Below the pieces are notes generated by a model, which worked only from the letters and a program-made list of their open reading frames with translations, searched no databases and was not told where the DNA came from. This document shows, piece by piece, positions 36,370-46,825 of a DNA stretch of 64,000 nucleotides. Position numbers and translations under genes: made by a program. The first letter of the stretch is position 1; every line of letters starts with the position of its first letter. Location: the NCBI GenBank assembly GCA_037178975.1, contig JASJZH010000002.1, positions 2,418,001 to 2,482,000 on the forward strand. The letters are read 5' to 3'. This DNA is from Oscheius tipulae. Taxonomy: Eukaryota > Nematoda > Chromadorea > Rhabditida > Rhabditidae.

Positions 36370-37052
36370 TCAAAAGCTCCATTTCTTCTTAATCTTGTCC
36401 CCGTTATCCTTTCCAATACACCCGCCATCGCTTCTTAGGTACCAGCTCTGACTGCTCGAATGTCCTTTGTACACATTCCAGTGCTTACTCTTTCTAGAGA
36501 TTAAATTTGTAAAACAAATTTTTCTAACAACCCCGTGTTTCCTGATGTTGCACCAGAACAAGGTTCTTCCGAAGAAGTGAGACTCTGTATGTGAAAAGAT
36601 TTTTTGTCGGAACATGGAACTTACTGAACTTCCAGGCAAATCCTTCTCCGTCGTTCAGCTTGTATTCTCCATTTTTCGAGACACAGTTAGCGGTTACGAT
36701 CACACCTTTTCCCATCGTGTTCACAATCTGGAGATTAGCTCAAACTGACAATGCAGAGAGCCGGAGAAAGAGAGAGAGGGACATATAGACAAAGAGAAAA
36801 AGAGACGGAGAGAGAGACAGAAAGAGTGAGACAGGCATTTCAAACAACCTTGACTTATTTTTCACTGTTGGCCATTTTGAAAGCTGCTTTGAAATCAACT
36901 ATTGCAGCATTGCCAGCTATCCCAGCCGTATCATATTTGACTATCAGTAGCAAGGCGGGGATCCTAAGAGACTGCTTAGACTAAAAGTATCAAAATCACA
37001 CAGCATTGACGACCAGAATATAGCTAAGACGTACAAGGACGTTTCTGTACAT
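36370..37052 (-). CDS. Small secreted protein resembling plant self-incompatibility S1, copy A, 108 aa
   Basis: Four exons in phase: 37002-37052 (signal peptide MYRNVLVRLSYILVVNA), 36625-36727, 36532-36584, 36370-36489. The mature domain has the S1-like order: a first strand with a Cys, then GEGFAWKF, FFGRTLFWCNI, HWNVYKG and SWYLRSDGGC. The plant family shows G-x-x-(Y/W)-x-F-x-F, TLF-(F/W)-C and a C-terminal W-x-(I/V/L)-R-x-DG-x-C. Plant S1 proteins are secreted ligands; here only an extracellular role can be inferred. The last acceptor (36490) uses TCTAGAAAG|AGT; a TAG one step earlier would break frame. It sits head to head with copy B. Confidence 0.75.
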
Positions 37053-37309
37053 GATCGACAAGGAAATGGATAAAGGACACCCATTTTATAACCATTATTT
37101 CTGTATGTTCAGATAGTACGAAAACTGGACCATGCCCAAATAAGGATGGAAATGTGGACAAGAAGGGGTCACCGACTTAGCACTATCGAGCACCACCCCC
37201 AGTGTTTATACAGTCATATTTGATGAAGCTCATGGTCTCGTGTAGTGCAAAACACAAGAGGCTGTGAGTATTTAAGCGACTTAATGAATAGGTTATTCCA
37301 TCCACAAAA
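37053..37309. promoter_or_regulatory. 257-bp divergent promoter shared by the S1-like pair
   Basis: The start codons of two head-to-head paralogs flank this segment. A TTATAAAATG box (reverse strand, about 37083-37093) stands about 35 bp upstream of copy A and a TATTTAA box at about 37268 stands about 40 bp upstream of copy B. Coordinated expression of the pair is likely but inferred. Confidence 0.55.
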
Positions 37310-37710
37310 ATGTCTCGTTTCTCTCTGCCTACTGCTGCTCTCCTCTTCCTCGTCACCATCCCTTGTGAAGTTCTCGGAATCCGAATCGTGAACAATATGG
37401 GTCCCAACGTCGTGGTCTCAGCTATCTGTACCGGTCCCGATGGTAGACGATTGAGATCGTTGATGGATGGACAAGATTGGTCCTTTCAATTTAGTGAGTC
37501 TTCTCGATTCCAGTAAAAAAAACGTTGCAGAGGAACACCCTCTCGGGCCGGAAAGTTGGCGCTGTTTTGTTCGAGCAAGTAATGGGTAGGTCTTTGTAAC
37601 GTTTAGAAATTTGTGTGTGTTTCCACAGAAAGTCCAAAACATGGGTTGTGGACAATAGTAAAGCCTACAGCCTTCGCGGAGACGGCATCTACGAGTTCCA
37701 TAGCTGGTGA
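37310..37710 (+). CDS. Small secreted protein resembling plant self-incompatibility S1, copy B, 106 aa
   Basis: Three exons in phase: 37310-37493, 37531-37585, 37629-37710. A signal peptide (MSRFSLPTAALLFLVTIPC) is followed by a domain aligned with copy A: IRIVNNMG matches IVNTMG, then a Cys strand, DGQDWSFQF, SWRCFV, GKSKTWVVDN and LRGDGIYEFHSW. Spacing of DG, aromatic F-x-F, W-x-C and the final R-x-DG is that of the S1 fold. The C-terminal Cys after DG in copy A is replaced by Tyr, so disulfide pairing differs. Intron positions after the F-x-F strand are shared with copy A, supporting duplication. Function unknown in animals. Confidence 0.82.
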
Positions 37711-38120
37711 GCTGGGAAGACGGGAATTTGTTTGTGGTACTGTTGATAAACCATCTCATCTGAATTTTTTGTATGGGTATGATCGAAAGATTGACAATGT
37801 TCGAAGGTGCATCACGCAGTTAACTGGAGGTTCGCGACTTCTCACCTTTCGGGTAGAGCATAGCACTTTCGAGTTTTGCCATGTATTGCTAAGTTGTAGA
37901 GCAGAGCAAGCGCTACAACTTCACCGAACCTCATTTAGCGTTTGAAGCGAGTTTTCAAGATGAGAAGGGAGGAACGGATAAAAAAGGTTGGCAGCAGTTA
38001 GCTAGTAATATTTGAGATCATGTGGCTGTCTGTAGAACTGATTGATGACTCAACTATTCATTTACACCAATTATTGCAATTATTAACTCAAAATCTCTTG
38101 GCAATATTCAAAAGGAGTGT

Positions 38121-39463
38121 TTAACTTGACACAGTAGACAGTGGCTGTTTCGAATTTTCGAACTGATCGATGATGTCAGCTGTCTTCACCCAAAGCGCGT
38201 CTTGAAGCTCTTCGTCGTGGGCCAGTTCCTTCTGGAGGCTGTTCTCATCGTCCCAGCACGATTCCCAGTACTTTCCACTCACCTAAAGTGGATGTTCAAC
38301 CCAACAAAATGTGTCGGACCCACATCAGCAATCTCATTCGAAGCAGCACAGTAGACAGTGGTCGCGGCTCCTTGGGACAGGGTCTTGGTAAAGGGCTTGG
38401 ACAGATAGCCAAAGATTTTACCGGGAAGTCCGTAAGAGCGGCCGATTGTCGTTCCGATCATGGTTCCAGGATGGAGGACGTAGACAGAAATACCGTTTTT
38501 GTGCTCATCGCGATGGAGCTTCATGGCGGTCAAGACGTTGCAGAGTTTGGAATAGGCATAGCGCCTATAGGTCTGGTCGTTAGCATTGGTGGGAGAAAGG
38601 ATACGGAGCTTGTCTTCGACCGACTGTTCTTTCTTTAGCTGAAAAGCGGGAAGGTTAGAAAGAGACAAAGAGTCAGAGAGACGGAGAGATAGAGACACAA
38701 AGAGTCTGAGAGACAGATACTTGCTCACCCCAGTGTGACTATGAGAATGCGAAGAGACAATGACAATTCTGGAATGATCAGTGATCCTCAATAGAGGCAA
38801 CAGCTCCCGGATCAGGTAAAAGTGACCGACATGGTTGACTCCAAAGCATGTTTCGAGACCATCAATGGTTGTCTTCTGCTGAGGAGCGAATACTCCAGCA
38901 TTGAGAATGAGAGCATGCAGCGGCCAATGTTTCTCCTTGAACTCTTTGGCGGCTGCTTGGACGGATTGCAGTGAGCTGAGGTCACAGACTATGAAATCGA
39001 TCTTGGCGTCTGGTTTCTCGTCAAGGATTTTGTTCTTCAACTCTTCCGACTGGACGATGTTTCTGTTGGCCATGACTACGTGAGCGCCTTTCAAGGCAAG
39101 AGTTCTGGCTGTTTCTGTTCCAATTCCGGCATTGGTTCCAGTTATGAGCATAGTCTTTCCGGTCAGATCGGCATCCATGATTATCTGGAATAATAGATTT
39201 CACTTCCATTGTCACTCACAATGACAGCATCAGTTCTGGACCCATACTTCCTAGTTCTAGGCTGTGGCAGTGCCGGAGAAGGTGTAGTAACCTCCAGCGA
39301 TGCAATGTATTCCGGGGCAGTCATAAGAATGTAAGAAGGCCTTCTGGCAATTGGATTACCTATAAAGGTAAAGTACTAATAGAGAATAAGGAAAAAGACT
39401 CATTGTCTCGTGGAAAGGGTCGATTTCGACAAGGGAGCGGCTGACATAGACGGTATAAGTCAT
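38121..39463 (-). CDS. Short-chain dehydrogenase of the WWOX-like/retinol dehydrogenase group, 378 aa
   Basis: Five exons in phase: 39400-39463, 39220-39359, 38729-39184, 38324-38638, 38121-38282. The N-terminal ~70 residues are an extension where WWOX has WW domains, but no clear pair of tryptophans is seen. The SDR domain follows: cofactor motif TGTNAGIG (about residue 82), NAG in LILNAGVF, catalytic Ser in IVIVSSHSHS, and Y-x-x-x-K in YAYSKLCN. The closing HPGTMIGTTIGRSYG and GKYWESCWDD segments are typical of WWOX-type enzymes. Likely an NAD(P)-dependent oxidoreductase acting on a lipid or steroid. A stop appears if intron 38283-38323 (41 nt) is not removed. Confidence 0.87.
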
Positions 39464-40152
39464 TTTGGAGGTCGCTAGGAGGGAGAGGAGCGGAAAACAA
39501 CAACAGGGAAAATTAATTGTCTGTCTAAGTGCGGCATTTCGATCTAGATTCGGAGGACAGAAAATTGTGGAAGAAGGTTGGACAGTCAAAGAGGGAGGCC
39601 ACCGATAAACACCGAAAGGGAGATAAGATCGAGAGAGTAGAGGCTAGTTCAAGGGCAGTAGGGGGGCTGCCACGATTTTTGAAATCTTAGCAGTTTCTGT
39701 GACACTTCGAAAACGGGGAAGTACTACGGGAAAAAGCAAATGGTCGCGCATGGTAAGGCATGACCGCAACGTCAATACGTGCATGATTCAACGGAGGCCG
39801 AGAGAGGGAACAGAGAACAATTAGACGGGAAGAGACGCAGTAGACATAACAAACGTTCAAAATTAGACAAAGAGTGAGAGAGACAGAGAGTGAGAGAAAG
39901 AAAGCGTAGCTCCACACTTGCAACATCCCGAAGCGACAAAGCTTATTTCTTTATTGGCAACTACTTTGTGGAAGTTACCAAACTGTTGTTCACAAAGTTC
40001 CCATTCGAAAGCAATTAAAGCACGTAGTCCGGAATCGCGTCTTCCCGCAAAGAAGTCCACCGCCATGGAGCACTTGTAGGTTCTACTCTTTCAAATTTCA
40101 TTAAACAAGCCTCAGAAACTCTACTCTCACCACAAATGTCATCCTGACCACG
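39464..40152. other. Intergenic region upstream of two divergent genes
   Basis: Holds a GAGACA-type tract at about 39875-39905 and a minus-strand open frame at about 39905-40066 (MAVDFFAGRRDSG) with no convincing donor or family. It serves as the promoter area for the SDR gene and the membrane-protein gene. Confidence 0.4.
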
Positions 40153-41821
40153 ATGGAGGACGACTTCATCTGGGATCCGGATGTCTTGACGACGGATGAG
40201 AGTGGTCCTACCAGCCAGCCGGACATGCTATTCCTGCCGGACATCCCGCTTTTCGACAACTTCTCTATCGAGTTCTTTATCGTCATGTGGATGGCCGCTC
40301 TCGTCCTGCTCAGTTCCTGCTGTCTCCTGGCCATCTGCAGCATACGTTTCCACTACAAGAAGGTCACAACGGAGGCTATCGACCGCATCCATCAGGAATT
40401 CGCTTCCGGACGGTTTGAACGTGAGTCCCTCTTTTTCTATAAGTTCTTTCTTTCTTCTTGATTGACTATCTACTATACTCGGTGTACCCAAACTCCTTAA
40501 ATCATCAACAGAGAACCTCACGACTAGGAGCAAAATTTGTCAGCAAAACTGACTAGCTTGTTTCTGTTTCCCTGTCCATCTGTCTCTCTTTCCATTTCCA
40601 TAGTTGAAAGAAATAGACAGAAGTGAACAAGAATTATTGACAGACTATGGGGGTATGGAAAGGGCACTATTCTTGCATCTAAGGATGTAGTCATTAGCAC
40701 TTCATCGATAGACATCTGAATCAAATGAAAGTCCTTATTGATTAGAAAACTTACCGTACTGTCACTTAATTCTAACTTTCAAGTAGCTCCAATATGTCCA
40801 CCTGCTTGGGAGCAAGTGGTTTACATTTGCGGCACACTAAGATGACAAAACGCAAAATCAATCAACAAGCTGTATGCCTTGAAAGAATGTTTACAGAGTT
40901 ACAACTTAGGGTAGCTAATTCCTAGGCTATAATCTGTACTTCCCTAGGACTGACTTGCGAACTGACAAGACGATGTGAAAGACTAGATTGGATAGTAAGA
41001 AACAATTAATAAACATATTTACTACTATTTGAACCGTCCCGAGCCCGGCTATCAAGGAGACCGAGTGACCGTTCCCCTTACCAGCCGACCCCAGTTACGT
41101 CTCCCTTTCCTATTTAAGCGTCGTCCCTGTCGCTTTACATCTTCCTCCGCAGGTACGTCTCGATCTCTTCGATTTTCTGAGTCAGCCGGGCTCTGTTGCA
41201 GACGATAGGGCAGAGGCCAGGGAGTTGATCTTGCTTGGTTAAGTCTATTTCATATCCTTTATAGCCAATGTCTGTCGTGTGGGCGCAGTGTCCACAGGTC
41301 CGGACTGGTTTTCTGCAACTGCATCCGGGATGGTGATATAGGTACCTCTGGCAGAGCTGCTTACTGTGGTCTTGTGCTGGACTGCACGTGAAAGAATCCA
41401 GAAATTAAATCCACTAATATGGAGAAGATTTGTACTCCTTTAATGGAATGCTTTCTGTCCATGTCTGCGGCTAACAGGCGCTCGTTTTATCTTCAGCTAA
41501 GCAGACGTGTGGCAAGGGAGAGGTTCATGTAAGAAACCTGAAAACAGAATGTAGAGCTGAGAGCGACGAAAAGTGTAGCCAGAATGGATGCAAAAGTATA
41601 AACCACAGCAGCGCACTGTCCATAAAAGAGGTATGATAAGAAGACGCGAGAATCCCTATTGGCTGCCTGTGAAATATAATCCATTCTCAGTGGTCCAATC
41701 GAAAAGTGACGAGTACTACATGAGACCCCTTCGGCCGCTGTCACCTCCTTTCACCGAGCCAGCCTGTCCGGAGAAGAAGCTCATGGCGACCAAGACGGTT
41801 CCCTGCTCTACCCGTCTCTAA
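40153..41821 (+). CDS. Single-pass membrane protein, 132 aa, unrecognised
   Basis: Two exons joined in phase 1, 40153-40420 and 41691-41821. An acidic N-terminus (MEDDFIWDPDV) of about 40 residues leads to one transmembrane helix (FFIVMWMAALVLLSSCCLLA, about 44-63). A basic/charged cytoplasmic tail follows and ends in MRPLRPLSPPFTEPACPEKK and a short Cys-containing end. No signal peptide. Family not recognised. The 1.27-kb intron contains a complete antisense gene (41135-41623). Extra phase-1 exons inside the intron are possible. Confidence 0.55.
41135..41623 (-). CDS. Nested secreted Cys-rich protein, 110 aa, unrecognised
   Basis: Two exons in phase 2, 41538-41623 and 41135-41381. The first encodes a hydrophobic signal sequence (MDSALLWFILLHPFWLHFSS). 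The second is Cys-rich (QLCQRYLYHHPGCSCRKPVR, then CGHCAHTTDIGYKGYE, LCPIVCNRA) and ends in a short helix EIEETYLRRKM-like region with charged residues. Eight cysteines suggest a compact disulfide-bonded domain. The family is not recognised. It lies antisense inside the intron of the membrane-protein gene. Confidence 0.65.
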
Positions 41822-41945
41822 AATCTCCCAACATTTGAATTACATGAATCTCTTCAATATTGTCTTTTGTGTTTCCGACAGTGCAAAGTCCATTGGACAT
41901 TATCAAAAGAACGTACACGCAGCACATTGATCTCAGCGAACAGCC

Positions 41946-43791
41946 ATGCTATCGCGTCTTGCTAAAAGGTCAGTTCCATCTCTATTCGGGGGAAACAGTG
42001 ACAGAGAGACAGAGACAGAGAGCCAGAGAGACAGAGAGACAGATTGATCTGCAACATATCCATCAGAGGATTCTCCTCGGTACCTCGAATTGCCAGCGTT
42101 GTCAATGAGAACAGGATAATCACCGTGAAATGGGATGATGGTAAGTAGTCTTGTCCAAACTGACAACTCTCTGTTCAGGAGAAGTAGGAGAGTTCCCGGT
42201 CATTTGGCTTAGAGATACAAGTCTGGATGAGAAGACTTACTCTATTGGACCGGCGATGAAGGCTAGGTGAGTCTCGCGGGGTCTGTCTCTCTTTCTCCCT
42301 ACCTATCTGCCTATCTGTCTTCCTGTCTCTTTGTCTCTTGCCTTTCTCAGTCGCTGTACCTCCCTATCTGTATCAAGTAACCTACCTGTCTTTAGAAACC
42401 TTGTTATGAGAACTTTCGACGTGACTCAGTCACCTCTGTCACTGAAGCTAGAGAACAACGAGCTTTTAATGGAATGGCCTGGAGAAGTCAAGAGTCGGTA
42501 CTGTTTCTCTAAAGACCAGGCGACTATCTATCAGATTCTCTTCCTCCTGGCTCCGAGACAGAAATCCCAACTCTGATGAAGCTAGAGTAAGAAGGCGAAA
42601 GGTCTACCTGTTCCCTGAGACGACATGGGGCAAAAAGGAGATAGAGGCGGGTCTCAAGAAGTTTTCTCATGAAGACGTAATCAATACGGATCAGGTAGTT
42701 TGAATACCCTGTCAGAAGTCACTGGCTCAGGGGCTCCACGACTTTTTGGAGGCCGTATGTTTGGATGGAATAGCCGTGATCAAGGGAGCTCCCAAAGGAC
42801 AGAAAGGAGCTGTTGAGGATATTGGTGATCGGATTGGACTCATTCACAAGACACATTTTGGGTAGGTGTTGACATTGAAAAAACTGCAGAGTTTTAGAAA
42901 GGTGTTCGAAGTTTGCACGAAACCTGATGCTAGTAACATGGCTTATGCTTCTGGAAAAGAGCTACCATTCCATACAGACTTCCCGTCGTTGGCTAATCCT
43001 CCACAGGTAAGAAACAGGGAGACAGAGACAAAGACAGCCACGTTTCAGCTCCAAATGCTCCACATGTTTGCCAAGGCTGCTGATGGTGGGAATAGTCTCT
43101 TCGTTGACGGATTCCATGTGGCGGAACAAGTAATCTTATACTTATTTTTCGTTCAAATCTTCCTCAGCTGCGAAAAGAACACCCTGATGTCTTTGAAACC
43201 CTTACCAAATACGATATGGAGTTCATCGAAGAAGGTTTCGATGTCCATGACGGGCCGGATGGTCAACCGAAGACCTTCCACTATGATATGTGTGCAAGAC
43301 ACAAAGTGATCAAGAAAGGACAACTTGTTTCTTGGGTCTAACTTGTGTTTTTAGGTTGGACGAGAAGGGAAGGGTCATCAAGATCCAGTTCGGAAACGCT
43401 ATGAGAAGCTGGTTCTATGACTGTGAGCCGAGAGAGATTCAGAAGATATATGAGTGAGTAAGATCTAAAAGCAACACAAAACTAATACAGTGCTATGAAA
43501 GTTTTCACGGAATACTGTTACCACGACAATAATGTTCTGAAGTTTGCTCTGGAAGAAGGTAAGTCTCTGCCTCTCTCTCCCTGTCCCTATTTCTGAATCT
43601 ATCAATTCCTTGCAGGAGACACTGTCCTCTGGGCCAACACTCGTATCCTCCACACTCGTGACGCCTATCAAGACGGACCTGGACAGATCAGGACTCTGAC
43701 TGGCTGCTATTTTGCCTGGGACATAGTCAAATCCCGAGTCCGCGTCCTCAGAGATCGTCTCAATCTGTCACAGAACCAGCCCTCCATCTAA
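41946..43791 (+). CDS. Gamma-butyrobetaine dioxygenase-like 2-oxoglutarate oxygenase, 417 aa
   Basis: Twelve exons in phase: 41946-41968, 42067-42140, 42179-42266, 42396-42497, 42535-42676, 42716-42861, 42898-43006, 43049-43129, 43168-43313, 43355-43453, 43491-43558, 43616-43791. It converts gamma-butyrobetaine to L-carnitine using Fe(II), 2-oxoglutarate and O2. Seen: the N-terminal domain with FPVIWLRD, a second [10 protein letters not shown] motif, the iron site [17 protein letters not shown] (His-x-Asp) and the distal [11 protein letters not shown], where the His and a following Arg bind iron and 2-oxoglutarate. The start [16 protein letters not shown] looks like a mitochondrial presequence; vertebrate BBOX1 is cytosolic, while trimethyllysine dioxygenase is mitochondrial, so the exact paralog deserves care. 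Intron 43314-43354 begins GA instead of GT. Confidence 0.92.
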
Positions 43792-43803
43792 TAAACTTTA
43801 TTA
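43789..43803. terminator. Overlapping convergent polyadenylation signals
   Basis: The plus-strand stop TAA (43789-43791) overlaps AATAAA at 43790-43795. The minus-strand stop TAA (43801-43803) overlaps its own AATAAA, read as TTTATT at 43797-43802. Only 9 bases separate the two stop codons, so each transcript's 3' end must enter the other gene. Confidence 0.8.
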
Positions 43804-44297
43804 TGAGCATTTCACTGGCAAGACCTTAGGTGGACACTCTTCCATGGGAACACAGTTCCCGCAGGGATGTCTCATCTGTCCTTCTGGACAGATGCACATG
43901 GGAATGCAGCTGTTTAGACAGGTCTGAAATTTACATTTTCTGTCAGCCTGTCAACCCACAATGGGTCCAAATCTGTTCGAACAGGATCGGATCTGCTCGC
44001 AGCCTGGACAGCTCTCGTAGTTTTCCCCTTCTGGACAGGATTCGCAATGTCCAGCCGGACTCCCATTGACAATTCGTGGATGGCAGGCTTCTCCTTCTGG
44101 ACATTCCATGTCCTTGCACAGTTCGTTGGGTTCCATAGTTGTGGGATCCCGGAATATGCGATCAGACCCGATGACTATGTCCTGAGTCGGGAACGGACCG
44201 GACGGATTGGGAGAGGCTAAAGAAGTTTTCTGGTACGAGAGAGGGAAAGAGACTTGCCAAGGAGGTAGTCAAAAGGAAAAAGTAGAAAAAGTAGCAT
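43801..44297 (-). CDS. Secreted Cys-rich protein A (TIL-like repeat), 139 aa
   Basis: Three exons: 44258-44297, 43960-44216, 43801-43923. The signal peptide is MLLFLLFPFDYLLA. The mature chain starts with SGPFPTQDIVIGS and has two Cys modules. The second (SCIPMCICPEGQ, HPCGNCVPMEEC) has the C-x-C-x-x-G and C-x-x-C spacing of trypsin-inhibitor-like domains. Extracellular protease inhibition is possible but not shown. Intron 1 (44217-44257) is a GC-AG intron with donor G|GCAAGT. It is a tandem paralog of 45039-45570 with the same intron phases. Confidence 0.83.
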
Positions 44298-45038
44298 GGT
44301 CAGCCTGGATCCGTCTGTTTCTGTTTTTCCTTACATTGACTACCATCTATTGACTACCAAAACTGGTAAGCAGATCATAGTTGCAAAACAAACGAGATTC
44401 TAACAGTGTTGGCACTTCCAAAAAACCTAGTTTACCAAAGTTTCAGCAGACTATAGTTCAATTTGATTATACAAAAGAACTTGACACACATTTGTATTCA
44501 GTTTATTTGAAGAGTTACTGGCTTGTATAAGCCTCCTGACTCACTTCGATCGAACTTGACTTCGTTCCGAAATCCGACACGTTCAGGTGTCGTTCATTAC
44601 AATCGGGTAATTTGGGTTTTCTTCATCGAAAATTAACTATAAGAGCGAGATAGTTAGTGTTAGTTAGCGCACAATTTCATGTCAACACTAGTACCCAAAA
44701 ACGCCGACAAGTCATTTCATGTCAAGAGACAAGAGGAGAAGCCAGCTGGAGGAAACTGCTTTTAGGGAAGCGGCAGCCGCCTGTGATCAACACTAAACCA
44801 AAGCCTCCGAGCAGTGAAGCTGCCGTCGACGACTGGTTCAGTTACAAAACACTCTAATTTAATGACTACAGTAATTTTTTTAGCTTCTGGGAGAAGTTGA
44901 AAATGTTCTCCGTGTAGCATAAAAAAAGTTTCTTCCCATCCTCTCGTTTCAGAAAACCTGTCCACAGAAGTCTCATATCTAGTCATTTTTATTTACAAAC
45001 AAATCTTTATACAAGACAAGAAACATATTTTAATCTTG
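44298..45038. other. Spacer between tandem Cys-rich paralogs
   Basis: Unspliced open frames exist on both strands (for example minus 44762-44986) but lack splice or family support. No repeat identified. Confidence 0.4.
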
Positions 45039-45570
45039 TCACTTTCCTGGACCTCCCTTTACTGGCAGCAGTGGGCAATGGAACATTGCAGTCGGACCGG
45101 GACACTTATCTTGTGGAACGCACGTTCCACAAGGATTCTTATGTTGTCCAGGAGGGCAGACACATTGAGGTGGATAGCAACGGTTTACACAGGGCTGAAA
45201 CCTTTCTCATTTTCTCTAGCTGATGAATCTTACGAATTTGGCATCCTTGTTGGCACAAGTTCTTACTTCCATGCAGCTTGGACAGCTCTTGTAGATCTGT
45301 CCTTTAGGACAAGGCTCACAGACGGCATGAGGCATGGCTCCGTCAGTTTTGACAATGCAGAAAGTTCCAGCCTTGCAGCGAACCAGCATACAGGGGTTCA
45401 CAGCGATTGGCTTAGCAGCTTTTGGTCCCGAGCCGATGACAATGTTCTGGATAGGAAAGGGTCCTGAATGGTTGAAGACTACTGGAAGAGTAGGATTAGA
45501 CGGAGAGTGACAGTGCAGTCTACCTACCTGTCTGTGCCTGGACGGCGAAAAACAGTAGTAGCAGTAACAT
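45039..45570 (-). CDS. Secreted Cys-rich protein B (TIL-like repeat), 148 aa
   Basis: Three exons in phase: 45528-45570, 45234-45481, 45039-45194. Signal peptide MLLLLLFFAVQAQT. The mature start HSGPFPIQNIVIGS is nearly identical in pattern to protein A. Cys modules follow (CMLVRCKAGTFC, CEPCPKGQIYKSCPSC, then CYPPQCVCPPGQHKNPCGTC). The C-terminal domain resembles half a TIL inhibitor. Introns are at the same positions as in A, so the pair arose by tandem duplication; here the first donor is ordinary GT. Confidence 0.86.
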
Positions 45571-46825
45571 GTCGATGGAATAACTGTGTCTCTCTGTTTA
45601 CCGCGTTATATTTTAACCCACACCCACTCCTCAATTGACTGCCAAACTCTCTAGTCCGATTAGTGTTTTTTTCAAATTGGACCTGTTGATCATTTGGCTT
45701 TTTTGAAATTTCAGACTACGGTAACTTCAGAACGATTTCCTGTATCCCCATTCCATCTCGGGTGAAGCGGAAGGCTTCGGTTATCAGTTTCTGCCTACTC
45801 ATAATTATAGGAACATCAGCATGATAACACCGGCCACTATGGGATGTCCTGGATTCTGCTGACACTGTTGACCTCAAAAATGTATTCCCGGAAAATGGTC
45901 TAATGGCCATCCTTTATCTCTTGTTCTAACCAGCAGCAACTCGGGGACTGTTGGTACCTTGAGCTGACCCTATTTAACAGAAGCGGTGCGTTTAACAGAA
46001 ACTGTTGTTTGTACCAGTCCTGGAAAACCACTAAATTGTTCTCTAACTGCCCCCTACTATGGCCTGGATAGAGAAGGGACGCATCCCCCACTTCCGTATC
46101 TGGTTCAACATTTGTACCCTAGCCGATGTGATTGCACATGACAGTGATTTCATTCATCGCAGAGACCAATCGACAATTATTCTTATCCCGCCAATACCGA
46201 TGAACCATTTGATTCAGAAGCTTATTGTGACTTTATGGAATCCTCAGTCCAGCTTGTTATCTTTTTTCCTGCATAAAAATCATGACCGCTGTCATTGTGC
46301 AGCGATACTGCCAATGTTTTGCAATTTGAATGCTAGCCGGTTGACGAGGCGAAGCTAGCTGGCTAACAAGAACGGCCATCCCGACCTGTTCGGGGGGCGA
46401 AATGCGCCGGGGGCAGCCGTCGCCACATCCGCTTCACTCCAGTTGGCTGCTTCTCGTGGATTATCACGCTGATCCCCCTTTTCGTACTGTTGTCAATCGT
46501 TTTTTGGAACTGCTTCCGTCTTTTTGTTCTGTTTTCGTTTAGAGCTGCCCAGTGGATAGACTACAAAACAATAGCTGTACGAATTGGTATGGGCGTGACT
46601 CATGGTTCCCAAAACTTTAGAATTTTGTTCGGTCAGTTTTCGGTGGGTCAGAGTTCACTCAACCGGGTCACCAGCCTTGTGACCTGTTGAAATTATCCAG
46701 TTGTTGTCTTATGGAGAACCCTTTTTCTGTCTCTCTGTGTCTCTATATCTCTGACTTTCTGTCTCTTTGTCTCGCCGTCTCTCTGTATCTTTGTATCTCT
46801 GTCTATCTCATTATACTCTTTCAGA
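45571..46825. other. Intergenic spacer
   Basis: No supported gene. A short imperfect palindromic stretch with GCTAGC-like halves lies at about 46332-46362, and a pyrimidine microsatellite (46727-46815) directly precedes the DB-module gene. Confidence 0.45.
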
